NCBI GenBank assembly: GCA_029863035.1
Contig: JAOTWH010000094.1
Coordinates: forward strand, 1 to 8,135
Direction of reading: 5' to 3'
DNA from: Acidimicrobiia bacterium
GTDB taxonomy: Bacteria > Actinomycetota > Acidimicrobiia > UBA5794 > JAOTWH01
DNA length: 8,135 nt
In this document: positions 1-5,625 of the stretch, piece by piece
How positions within the stretch are numbered: position 1 is the stretch's first letter
Layout: every line of letters begins with the position of its first letter
Notes under the pieces: model-generated
What the model saw: the letters and a program-made list of their open reading frames with translations, nothing else
What the model was told of the DNA's origin: nothing
The model's database searches: none
Translations under genes and position numbers: made by a program

Positions 1-303
1 CGAGAAGGGGATTCGCCCTCGGGCGTTGCGCTCGTCTTCATATTGGTTGCACCTCATTCGGCTGTTCTTCTCTCTGCGAAGGTACGGAGTGCGGGCAGCA
101 CCTGCGAACGAATCGGCTGGACACCCCCGGTGACCCCCGACTGGCGGCGTTTCTGTTGCACTTTGCCAACGGTCCGCAGACCCCGGAGCCAGGTGCTCCC
201 TGCTAAGGGCAGTGGTCTTGACCAACATTTGACGCTCGGCGACAACGTTCTGGAATCCCGCGGCGGGAGCGGTGAGATGAATCTGGCAGAGCTGCGTCCT
301 CGA
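1..303. other. Leading non-coding stretch, no convincing gene
   Basis: One + strand frame is open from the window edge to a TAG at 304-306. Its translation is rich in Arg, Cys and Pro with no recognisable fold, and its third codon positions are not GC-biased like the real genes here, so I treat it as non-coding. The stretch contains a small hairpin (GGAGC/GCTCC, 185-199), two TTGAC hexamers 11 bp apart (218-223 and 229-234) that could be -35 boxes or an operator, and a Shine-Dalgarno-like GGGAG at 265-269 followed by ATG 277. That ATG opens a nine-codon frame ending at the TAG. No tRNA, riboswitch or repeat element was recognised. Confidence 0.5.
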
Positions 304-309
304 TAGCCT
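304..309 (+). promoter_or_regulatory. Putative -10 box (TAGCCT), leaderless start of the TPR gene
   Basis: TAGCCT is followed by exactly 6 nt and then GTG 316. It fits the actinobacterial -10 form TANNNT and would place the transcription start at or next to the start codon. No Shine-Dalgarno precedes GTG 316, which agrees with a leaderless message. No good -35 hexamer is visible 16-18 nt upstream. The same arrangement occurs at three other genes in this window. Confidence 0.45.
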
Positions 310-315
310 TCAGCG

Positions 316-1440
316 GTGCCATTAGAACCCGATACCGAGGCCAAATACCGACGGGCCGTGCCGCTGTGGAATGACCGGGAGCTGATCGAGGCGGTGCAGG
401 TTCTCGAAGAAGCGTTGGCAGATAGCCCGGGTCGAGTCGATGACGCCTGGTGGGGGGCGACGACACGAGCGCTGGCTCAGATCGCCATGGAATTGGACGA
501 TCAGGACCGGGCCGAAGAATCCCTGCGCAGGTTGCGGGGGAGTGGCGTGGATGATGCCCAGACGCTCGCTCTGCGCGCCAAACGTCAGTACTTACTCGGC
601 AACAGTGAGAGAGCAGCGCTCGAGGTCAGCGTGGCTGTAGGGCGGCTGGCCGAAGAATCAGAAGACGATGTGGCAACCCTCATGAACGGTGCCATCGCCC
701 TTATCTGGTGCGCCGAAGTTCTTGTGGAACTCGGTTTCGCTAAGGACGCTGCCGACCTGGTCGACAGGGCGCGAGAGCGTACGGCAAGGGCCGGGATCAA
801 CGACGAGGTCTTGGAGACGGTCCTCACACTGGTCGACGCTGAGGCAGCACTGCTCTTGGCTGAGGGAGAGAGTGCGACGGCCGATGTGGATGCGGTCGAC
901 ATGACGGTGCCGGGCGAAGAAGCGATACGGGTAACTCGGTTGAGGGCTCGCTTGGCATGGAAGGTCGGCGATGATGCGGCGGCACAGCGTCATTACGACG
1001 ATGCCATCGCCGCCAGTGAGACGCAGAACTACCTGAGCCTGGCTCGCCTGCTCTCCAGCGAACGACAGGTCGGCCCGCCCCAAGTGCACCAAGACCCCGA
1101 CCCTGTGGAACGATGGGCGATGCGTGAGAGCGAGCAACTGATCGCCGGCCACATCCCCTACGCGGTCATCGTTCGTCTGGTGGCCAATTCCGATTCCGAC
1201 ACCGATCGGTTCCTTGGGCTAATGGAGAGAGTCGCCGATTTACTGGAAGCGTCGCCTTCGGTCGGGATCGTGGACGGGTTCGGCGCAGCTGGTTCGGTCC
1301 AGGAGCTGTTCCTAGACGGGGACGATCCCGATGCTTTGTGGGCGGCGGTCAAGCCGCTGGTCGAGGCCATCGACCCGCCCTCCGGCAGCGGGGTCGAGGT
1401 GCGGCAGAACGGCGGCTTGCAGAAGACCGCTTTGGGGTAG
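316..1440 (+). CDS. TPR-like helical-repeat protein with C-terminal alpha/beta domain
   Basis: A 374-residue soluble protein with no signal peptide or membrane segment. Residues about 9-240 are a series of paired amphipathic helices with TPR-like spacing, for example around 9-38, 42-77, 80-115, 118-160 and 199-235, rich in Ala, Leu, Glu and Arg. A Pro/Gln-rich linker (about 248-265) leads to a roughly 100-residue C-terminal domain (266-366) that reads as strand-helix-strand-helix, with a hydrophobic strand at 282-287 and a Gly-rich turn before an ELFLDGDD-like strand. TPR arrays usually bind proteins, so a scaffold or adaptor role is inferred; no enzymatic motif is visible and the exact function is unknown. 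GTG 316 is chosen because the coding signal begins there and a TAG lies in frame 12 nt upstream. It is separated from the next gene by a terminator-like hairpin and is probably monocistronic. Confidence 0.8.
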   Translation: MPLEPDTEAKYRRAVPLWNDRELIEAVQVLEEALADSPGRVDDAWWGATTRALAQIAMELDDQDRAEESLRRLRGSGVDDAQTLALRAKRQYLLGNSERAALEVSVAVGRLAEESEDDVATLMNGAIALIWCAEVLVELGFAKDAADLVDRARERTARAGINDEVLETVLTLVDAEAALLLAEGESATADVDAVDMTVPGEEAIRVTRLRARLAWKVGDDAAAQRHYDDAIAASETQNYLSLARLLSSERQVGPPQVHQDPDPVERWAMRESEQLIAGHIPYAVIVRLVANSDSDTDRFLGLMERVADLLEASPSVGIVDGFGAAGSVQELFLDGDDPDALWAAVKPLVEAIDPPSGSGVEVRQNGGLQKTALG

Positions 1441-1486
1441 GGCCCTAGAAGAGCATCTTCGAACGCGATCACCTCCCTCCCCTCAC

Positions 1487-1506
1487 CCCTCCCGCAAGCG
1501 GGAGGG
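1487..1506 (+). terminator. GC-rich hairpin, probable terminator after the TPR gene
   Basis: CCCTCCCG (1487-1494) and CGGGAGGG (1499-1506) pair perfectly over 8 bp around a CAAG loop. The hairpin starts 47 bp after the stop of the TPR gene, inside a 162-bp gap, and is flanked on the left by a C/T-rich tract. No T-run follows, as is common for high-GC terminators. It could also be a copy of a dispersed intergenic palindrome, since this type of C/T-rich plus hairpin sequence recurs between genes in many high-GC genomes. Confidence 0.5.
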
Positions 1507-1563
1507 AAGAAGAATCCCTGACCCGCGAATTCTTGGTGGAGGCTTGACGACGCCGAGCGACCG

Positions 1564-1569
1564 TAGAGT
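1564..1569 (+). promoter_or_regulatory. Putative -10 box (TAGAGT) for the orphan gene at 1603
   Basis: TAGAGT matches TANNNT. A TTGACG hexamer lies at 1544-1549, but the 14-bp spacing is short for a sigma-70 type promoter; the overlapping GGCTTG (1541-1546) would give 17 bp. Transcription would start near 1576, giving a 5' leader of about 27 nt that contains the Shine-Dalgarno of the gene at 1603. Confidence 0.35.
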
Positions 1570-1591
1570 CATGGTGGAGCCGCTGACCAAG

Positions 1592-1597
1592 AGGAGG
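1592..1597 (+). promoter_or_regulatory. Strong Shine-Dalgarno AGGAGG fixing GTG 1603
   Basis: AGGAGG lies 5 nt before GTG 1603 and decides the start of that gene. It is one of only two strong ribosome binding sites in the window. The GTG overlaps a TAG stop (TAGTG) that closes a ten-codon frame starting at ATG 1571. Confidence 0.7.
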
Positions 1598-1602
1598 AGA
1601 TA

Positions 1603-2310
1603 GTGCCAGACGAGCACGTAGGAGTGCTTGGGTCTCTGATTTCCGACATCGAGGGGTTTCCCGAGGCTTTCCCCGCCGGATCCATGCGCAAGCAGATCGA
1701 GCTCGCCAAGAGTTACGAAGAGGGCGGACTCCAGTTCACGGAGCATGACGTTTTGGCCGGCCGTGTGTACGTAGGGCTATCGGTACTCGTGCGAGATATG
1801 TACTACTACCTCGAGGAGCACCCGGCGTCTGGCAGCCCGTTGTTCACGGAGGTCGTCGGCCTGGTCAACGAGGAGGAGGCCGTGCGATACGGAGCTCGTG
1901 CGTTTCCCCACTACGAGGGACTGCCCGACTTCCAGGTCTCCGCGCTTCCGAGGGGTCTTGCGGCAGCAGCGGGCGGCGGCAACCCAACGGTGGCCGGGCT
2001 GGGGTCTGCGGCCATCGTGCACGAGTGGACTTTCAAACCAGGTAAGCGCCTCTTCGCCCACTTCTTGGAGAGACTCGGACCGTCCTGTCGAGACTATGTC
2101 TGCGGGGATGCCACGCTGACGAAGGGCACCTTGCATGACAAGGCCATTGGCGTGGCGCTCGGCACCCTGGCGACTGACTTCGGAACCGCCGCCTTCTGGC
2201 TCCCTCTGGCAGCGTATCTGGGCCTGGGGGTAGCCGAGAAGGGTCTGGACGAGTACTGCAGCCTTTCAGCCAACGGTGAGCTGCTCGTTGTTCCGACCGG
2301 TGATTGGTAG
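1603..2310 (+). CDS. Hypothetical protein, 235 aa, no recognised family
   Basis: I do not recognise this protein. It has no signal peptide. The N-terminal half (1-110) is mixed and acidic, with Tyr/Glu-rich helical segments around residues 30-85. A Gly/Ala-rich stretch at about 115-140 follows, and a hydrophobic Ala/Leu/Gly-rich segment at about 181-213 could be one membrane-associated hairpin or simply the buried core of an alpha/beta protein. Three cysteines lie in the C-terminal half, two of them close together in the segment just before the hydrophobic stretch. The GTG start is supported by an ideal Shine-Dalgarno, and the codon bias looks like a genuine gene. It has its own promoter-like region after a terminator and a 103-bp gap to the next gene, so it is probably transcribed alone. 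No function is assigned. Confidence 0.7.
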   Translation: MPDEHVGVLGSLISDIEGFPEAFPAGSMRKQIELAKSYEEGGLQFTEHDVLAGRVYVGLSVLVRDMYYYLEEHPASGSPLFTEVVGLVNEEEAVRYGARAFPHYEGLPDFQVSALPRGLAAAAGGGNPTVAGLGSAAIVHEWTFKPGKRLFAHFLERLGPSCRDYVCGDATLTKGTLHDKAIGVALGTLATDFGTAAFWLPLAAYLGLGVAEKGLDEYCSLSANGELLVVPTGDW

Positions 2311-2401
2311 TCCGACCGCTGTTCGGCGCGGCGCTCTACATCTACAACTTCGAGGCGATGACCTCCAACGACGGCTTCTCTACCGTGATCTGCACTGCCA
2401 G

Positions 2402-2407
2402 TAGATT
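2402..2407 (+). promoter_or_regulatory. Putative -10 box (TAGATT), leaderless start at ATG 2414
   Basis: TAGATT is followed by 6 nt (CCCGCC) and then ATG 2414. No Shine-Dalgarno is present in front of this ATG. The spacing places transcription initiation at the start codon. The identical hexamer occurs 7 nt before ATG 5626. No convincing -35 box is visible. Confidence 0.5.
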
Positions 2408-2413
2408 CCCGCC

Positions 2414-3283
2414 ATGAGCTACCGCGCCCCTCCGCCACCTGGATCCGGCTCGAGTGGACCCGACTGGAGGAAAGGGGTCCTGATCACCCTGACCTTGTTG
2501 CTCGTGGGGGTACTGGTGGCAATCGGTGTTGTGTTGCTCGCTGACGATGGGCCCGAAGCCACAGAGAGCCTGGCAGTACCGACGCTTCCCACCGAAACCA
2601 CGGTCCCACCCGAGACCTCGCCGGCGACCACGGCGCCGTCCACGGCGCCGTCCACGACGATCGCCGTTACCACCACAACCGTCGCCGTCACCACGACCAC
2701 GATCGCACCCACCACGACGTTGGACCCGCAATGCGCGTTCTTGGCCGGCGTAGAGGGCCCAATCGACAACTTCGTCTTCCTCGATGTCGATGGTCTCGGT
2801 GGTGTCGAGTTCGGCGACAACGCTGAGGATGTCGTGCAGTTCCTAACGTGCCTGCTCGGTGAGCCGGACTCTGATTCGGGATACGTCGACAGTTTTTCGG
2901 TGTTCGGCACTTGCCCCGGCACCGAGGTGCGAGGAGTGCGCTGGGGCGCGCTGCTGACGCTCTTTGGGGACACTCAGCTATTCGGCTCTGAGGATCGAGA
3001 GTTCTATGCCTGGCGCTACGACGAGTTCGAGCTGCCAGATGAGTTGGGCTTGACCTTCCCCGACACCCAGATCGGGCTGGGGTCGACCATCTCCGAGCTG
3101 GAGGCGGCGTACGGCGCAGACGTCGAGGTTTTCGAAGACGAATTCATCGGCGGTTTCGCATTCTCGGTAGGGGAGAGACCGGTCGGCGAGATTACCTTCT
3201 CGCTGATCTTCGGCACGCTCAGCGAGGGGCCGCCGAGTGGCCGGGTGCAGTTCCTCGATGTCGGGTTCTTCTGCGGGGAATGA
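2414..3283 (+). CDS. Membrane-anchored protein with Thr/Pro stalk and extracytoplasmic domain
   Basis: A 289-residue protein with three parts. Residues 1-21 form a short Pro/Gly/Ser-rich cytoplasmic tail ending in Arg-Lys. Residues about 22-43 form a single hydrophobic membrane helix of Leu, Val and Ile. Residues about 44-106 are a Thr/Pro/Ala-rich, unstructured stalk with tandem heptads such as IAVTTTT at 83-103. Residues 107-289 form an acidic globular domain with cysteines at 107, 146, 167 and 287, plausibly two disulfides outside the cell. Two segments in it (around 128-152 and 215-240) share a Gly-rich FGD/GLG turn followed by an amphipathic helix, so it may contain an internal duplication. 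This topology suggests a type II-like anchor presenting the domain beyond the membrane; Thr-rich stalks are often O-glycosylated in actinobacteria. The ligand or function is not evident. The start is supported by the TAGATT box 6 nt upstream. Confidence 0.8.
   Translation: MSYRAPPPPGSGSSGPDWRKGVLITLTLLLVGVLVAIGVVLLADDGPEATESLAVPTLPTETTVPPETSPATTAPSTAPSTTIAVTTTTVAVTTTTIAPTTTLDPQCAFLAGVEGPIDNFVFLDVDGLGGVEFGDNAEDVVQFLTCLLGEPDSDSGYVDSFSVFGTCPGTEVRGVRWGALLTLFGDTQLFGSEDREFYAWRYDEFELPDELGLTFPDTQIGLGSTISELEAAYGADVEVFEDEFIGGFAFSVGERPVGEITFSLIFGTLSEGPPSGRVQFLDVGFFCGE
2630..2719 (+). repeat. Short tandem repeats encoding the Thr-rich stalk
   Basis: Two exact 12-bp units (ACGGCGCCGTCC at 2630-2641 and 2642-2653) are followed by three related units of about 21 bp (2660-2680, 2681-2701 and a shortened 2702-2719). 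The latter encode IAVTTTT, VAVTTTT and IAPTTT. The units are in frame, so copy-number slippage would change only stalk length. Confidence 0.7.
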
Positions 3284-3336
3284 TCTCTGGAAGCAAGCTG
3301 ATCGATTGGTGACCGGGTCTTCGTGATGGGGACGAA

Positions 3337-3368
3337 GGGGCAGAGCAAGTTGCGCTTCTCCATTCCCC
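3337..3368 (+). other. Imperfect hairpin between the anchored protein and the histone-like gene
   Basis: GGGG (3337-3340), GAG (3343-3345) and AAG (3347-3349) can pair with CTT (3355-3357), CTC (3358-3360) and CCCC (3365-3368), with a bulge and an internal loop, giving about 10 bp. It lies 53 bp after the stop at 3283 and just upstream of a possible -10 box, so it could terminate the upstream gene. No T-run follows and the stem is broken, so this is weak. Confidence 0.25.
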
Positions 3369-3378
3369 GGACGAGGCC

Positions 3379-3384
3379 TACATT
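3379..3384 (+). promoter_or_regulatory. Putative -10 box (TACATT) for the histone-like gene
   Basis: TACATT fits TANNNT and would start transcription near 3391, leaving a leader of about 40 nt containing the GGAGG Shine-Dalgarno at 3418-3422. No clear -35 hexamer is seen at 16-18 bp. Confidence 0.35.
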
Positions 3385-3417
3385 GTGCCGATGCCGCCCA
3401 TCCCGGGTGGCCACGAT

Positions 3418-3422
3418 GGAGG
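3418..3422 (+). promoter_or_regulatory. Strong Shine-Dalgarno GGAGG fixing ATG 3431
   Basis: GGAGG lies 8 nt before ATG 3431. Together with the downstream terminator it makes the 64-codon frame a convincing expressed gene rather than a low-complexity artefact. Confidence 0.7.
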
Positions 3423-3430
3423 AAACCTGA

Positions 3431-3625
3431 ATGGTTGCCAAGAAGAAGCCGGTCAGGAAGGCCGCACCCAAGAAAGCCGCACCCAAGAAGAAGGCTGCCG
3501 TCAGGAAGGCCGCACCTAGGAAGGCCGCACCTAAGAAAGCCGCACCCAAGAAGAAGGCTGCCGTCAGGAAGGCCGCACCTAGGAAGGCCGCACCTAAGAA
3601 GAAGGCTCCTGCCAGGAAGCGTTAG
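3431..3625 (+). CDS. Histone H1-like Lys/Ala/Pro-rich basic protein
   Basis: A 64-residue protein made of only six amino acids: 22 Lys, 7 Arg, 21 Ala, 9 Pro, 4 Val and the initiator Met. It has no acidic or aromatic residues. About 45% of residues are basic, arranged as KKAAP, RKAAP and KKKAAV modules. This matches the low-complexity tails of bacterial H1-like proteins, such as the C-terminal tails of actinobacterial HU/HupB and of chlamydial Hc1-type proteins, which bind DNA or RNA non-specifically by charge. Here the tail stands alone with no folded HU domain. A role in nucleoid compaction or nucleic-acid binding is inferred. A strong Shine-Dalgarno precedes it and a perfect hairpin terminator follows 24 bp after the stop, so it is a compact single-gene unit. 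An alternative is a ribosome- or RNA-associated basic peptide. Confidence 0.85.
   Translation: MVAKKKPVRKAAPKKAAPKKKAAVRKAAPRKAAPKKAAPKKKAAVRKAAPRKAAPKKKAPARKR
3452..3607 (+). repeat. 63-bp tandem repeat inside the histone-like gene
   Basis: A 63-bp unit starting GTCAGGAAGGCCGCACC is complete at 3500-3562. A first copy (3452-3499, 48 bp) lacks 15 bp, one five-residue module, and a third partial copy begins at 3563 and matches the first part of the unit to about 3607. Copies 2 and 3 are nearly identical at the DNA level, including synonymous positions, which points to recent duplication by slippage or recombination. All differences keep the frame. Confidence 0.85.
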
Positions 3626-3649
3626 TGACTACGCGATTGAGTTGACATC

Positions 3650-3678
3650 AGAAAGGGCCCCCGCCGGGGGCCCTTTCT
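3650..3678 (+). terminator. Perfect 13-bp hairpin terminator after the histone-like gene
   Basis: AGAAAGGGCCCCC (3650-3662) pairs perfectly with GGGGGCCCTTTCT (3666-3678) around a GCC loop. The A-rich left base and T-rich right base resemble a short bidirectional intrinsic terminator, although the T tract is only TTTCT. It begins 24 bp after the stop at 3625 and ends 43 bp before the haloperoxidase start, insulating the two genes. Confidence 0.85.
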
Positions 3679-3708
3679 GCGTCGATGCGGTGTGACCAGA
3701 GGTCGCCA

Positions 3709-3714
3709 TAGCAT
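3709..3714 (+). promoter_or_regulatory. Putative -10 box (TAGCAT), leaderless start at GTG 3722
   Basis: TAGCAT is followed by 7 nt and then GTG 3722. There is no Shine-Dalgarno at the usual distance. The box sits just downstream of the terminator hairpin, as expected for an independent promoter, and supports GTG 3722 over the upstream GTG 3692, which would begin only 14 nt after the hairpin. Confidence 0.45.
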
Positions 3715-3721
3715 CACGGTT

Positions 3722-5563
3722 GTGGCGACCAAGGGAAGAACGCAGCGCCTAGCGGCGGTGGTGGTTATGGGGGTGGTGGCCGCATCGTGTACCACGACGG
3801 CCACCGACGACTGCGAGCCCGACACACCCGCTGGCTACTCGGTGGCACGGATGTGGAACGAGCAGATGCTCGACGCAATCCGGCGTGATTTCCCTGCACC
3901 TACGGTGCACTCCCGCAACTTGTTCCATGTGTCGGCGGCCATGTGGGACGCCTGGGCGGCTTACGACGACTTGGCCGATGGCTACTTCATCACCGAGAAG
4001 GCGGAGGCCGACGATGTGGCGGCCGCCCGCGACATCGCCATCAGCTTCGCCGCCTATCGCATGCTGCGGCACCGATATGTCCGTGCCGCCGGAGTCGAGG
4101 AATCATTCGGGGCGTTCGACGACACCATGGCCTCGCTGTGCCTCGACGTATCCGACAAGGACACCGAGGGAGGCGGACCGGTGGCACTGGGCAACCGCAT
4201 CGCGGCTGCGGCTATCGAGCTCGGGATCGGCGATGGCTCCCTCGAATCCGAGCAATACGTGGACGTCAGTTACGAGCCCGTTAATGAGCCCCTGGTCCTG
4301 GCCCGCTCCGGCACCACCATGACCGATCCCAATCGGTGGCAACCCCTGGCCTTCGAGGAGGCTGTGGCTCAGAACGGCCTGCGGCTGGATACCAAGGTCC
4401 AGACCTTCGTTGGACCCAACTGGGGGTGGGTGACGTCGTTCGCGCTCGATGCGTCCGACGACGGCCTGCCACTCGACCCCGGACCGCCTCCGCAGCTGGG
4501 CAGTGCAGACACCGACGCCGAGTTCAAGGACGCCATCCGAGAGGTGATTCGGTTCTCCAGCCTGCTCGACCCGGCCCAGTCTCAATCGATCGACATCGGA
4601 CCGGCATCGCTGGGCAACAACCCTCTCGGCACCAACGACGGCTCTGGGTACGCCACCAACCCGGTCACCGGCGAGGCATACGCTCCCAACGAGGTGTCCG
4701 AGGCCGACTTCGGGCGGGTTGTCGCCGAGTTCTGGGCCGACGGGCCACAGTCGGAGACGCCCCCGGGACACTGGAACACCCTCGCCAACTCCGTATCCGA
4801 CACGCTCGAGTCGCTTCGCATCGGTGGCGAGGGACCGGAGGTCGATCGGTTGGAGTGGGACGTCAAGCTCTACCTCGCTCTCAACGGGGCGGTCCACGAC
4901 TCCGCCATCGCCGCCTGGGGGGCCAAGCGCTACTACGACTACGTGCGTCCCATCAGCATGATCCGCTACATGGGCGGGCTGGGCCAGTCGTCCGATGCCA
5001 CGCTCGACTCGTACGACCCGGCGGGGCTGCCTCTCACCGATGGGCTGATCGAGCTCATCACCCCCTCATCCAGCGCAGCGGGTGAACGCCACGCTCATCT
5101 GGTGGCCCACGTTGGTGAGATCGCAGTGCGGTCCTGGGCTGCGTATCCCGAGGACCCCGAGGGCGATGTGGCCGGGGTGGGATGGATCCTGGCGGCCGAC
5201 TGGGTGCCCTACCAGCGCTCCACCTTCGTCACTCCTGCATTCGCCGGATATGTGTCGGGCCACAGCACCTTCAGCAGGGCCGCCGCCGAGGTGCTGACTG
5301 CGATGACCGGCTCGCAGTACTTCCCCGGTGGGCTCGGCCAATGGGAGATCCCGGCTGGAGGCCTCGAGTTCGAATCCGGCCCCGACGAGGCGGTCGTACT
5401 GCAGTGGGCCAGCTATTACGACGCCTCAGATCAGGCGGGGATCTCGAGGTTGCATGGCGGCATCCATGTCCGGGCCGACGACTTCGAGGGTCGCATCATG
5501 GGCAGCGCCTGTGGCCGCCAAGCCTGGGATCTGGCGGTCCGCCACTTCGAGGGGACCGTCTAG
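3722..5563 (+). CDS. Vanadium-dependent haloperoxidase family lipoprotein
   Basis: A 613-residue protein of the vanadium haloperoxidase/PAP2 acid phosphatase superfamily. From GTG 3722 it begins with a lipoprotein signal peptide: basic residues at 4-9, a hydrophobic core at 10-19 and AAS|C at Cys23. An upstream GTG at 3692 would add 10 residues and spoil the short n-region. The vanadate-binding set is complete: K402-x6-R409-P410, S512-G513-H514 (the His acting in acid-base catalysis) and S575-R576-x5-H582. The spacings match fungal chloroperoxidase (Lys/Arg 7 apart, Arg/His 6 apart). The N-terminal segment from about residue 41, with its RNLFHVSAAMWDAWAAYD block, is typical of large bacterial members. 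The first motif reads VSGH instead of PSGH, which I believe is common in this branch. It is predicted to use H2O2 to oxidise halides outside the membrane; phosphatase activity is the alternative. No halogenated-metabolite genes lie nearby. Confidence 0.85.
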   Translation: MATKGRTQRLAAVVVMGVVAASCTTTATDDCEPDTPAGYSVARMWNEQMLDAIRRDFPAPTVHSRNLFHVSAAMWDAWAAYDDLADGYFITEKAEADDVAAARDIAISFAAYRMLRHRYVRAAGVEESFGAFDDTMASLCLDVSDKDTEGGGPVALGNRIAAAAIELGIGDGSLESEQYVDVSYEPVNEPLVLARSGTTMTDPNRWQPLAFEEAVAQNGLRLDTKVQTFVGPNWGWVTSFALDASDDGLPLDPGPPPQLGSADTDAEFKDAIREVIRFSSLLDPAQSQSIDIGPASLGNNPLGTNDGSGYATNPVTGEAYAPNEVSEADFGRVVAEFWADGPQSETPPGHWNTLANSVSDTLESLRIGGEGPEVDRLEWDVKLYLALNGAVHDSAIAAWGAKRYYDYVRPISMIRYMGGLGQSSDATLDSYDPAGLPLTDGLIELITPSSSAAGERHAHLVAHVGEIAVRSWAAYPEDPEGDVAGVGWILAADWVPYQRSTFVTPAFAGYVSGHSTFSRAAAEVLTAMTGSQYFPGGLGQWEIPAGGLEFESGPDEAVVLQWASYYDASDQAGISRLHGGIHVRADDFEGRIMGSACGRQAWDLAVRHFEGTV

Positions 5564-5612
5564 GGCGAGGCGGGCTGGCGGGCGGCCGGTAATCTCGAGG
5601 TGGTGGCCGGGG

Positions 5613-5618
5613 TAGATT
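5613..5618 (+). promoter_or_regulatory. Putative -10 box (TAGATT), leaderless start at ATG 5626
   Basis: TAGATT is followed by 7 nt (GGCGCCG) and then ATG 5626, with no Shine-Dalgarno. It is identical to the hexamer before ATG 2414. It overlaps the in-frame TTG 5617, an alternative start three codons upstream, and argues that TTG 5617 lies within the promoter and is not transcribed. Confidence 0.5.
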
Positions 5619-5625
5619 GGCGCCG

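Noticed and set aside
43..306. Open + frame of about 100 codons at the left edge, in frame with the TPR gene
   Set aside because: Composition is Arg/Cys/Pro-rich without protein-like patterning, third codon positions are not GC-biased, and it has no recognisable domain. Probably chance openness in GC-rich DNA.
658..1152. Antisense open frame (164 codons) opposite the TPR gene
   Set aside because: No domain and no translation signal; the opposite strand has coherent amphipathic helices.
1571..1603. Ten-codon frame MVEPLTKRRR ending in TAGTG, overlapping the start of the gene at 1603
   Set aside because: It looked like a coupled leader peptide, but it has no Shine-Dalgarno and the likely transcription start lies after its ATG. 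The Arg codons are simply the AGGAGG ribosome binding site read in frame.
3016..3549. Antisense frame with Gly-Ala-Ala-Phe-Leu repeats opposite the histone-like gene
   Set aside because: The apparent repeats are the reverse complement of the Lys/Ala/Pro repeats. The + strand has the Shine-Dalgarno and the terminator.
3452..3607. Tandem repeats considered as a CRISPR array or minisatellite
   Set aside because: There are no unique spacers; the units are contiguous, in frame and encode the histone-like protein.
3692..3721. GTG 3692 as the start of the haloperoxidase
   Set aside because: It lies 14 nt after the terminator hairpin, has no ribosome binding site, and adds 10 polar residues before an otherwise good lipoprotein signal peptide. 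GTG 3722 with its TAGCAT box fits better.
4103..4897. Long antisense open frame (264 codons) opposite the haloperoxidase gene
   Set aside because: It is a shadow of the strongly GC3-biased haloperoxidase gene, whose motifs prove the + strand is coding. No ribosome binding site or recognisable domain.
4336..5085. Long + strand frame (249 codons) overlapping the haloperoxidase gene
   Set aside because: The Arg/Gly/His-rich translation is typical of a shifted frame of a high-GC gene.
5617..5625. TTG 5617 as the start of the cyclase fusion
   Set aside because: It overlaps the TAGATT -10 box and adds residues that DUF4242 proteins normally lack; ATG 5626 gives the usual MPxFMD beginning.
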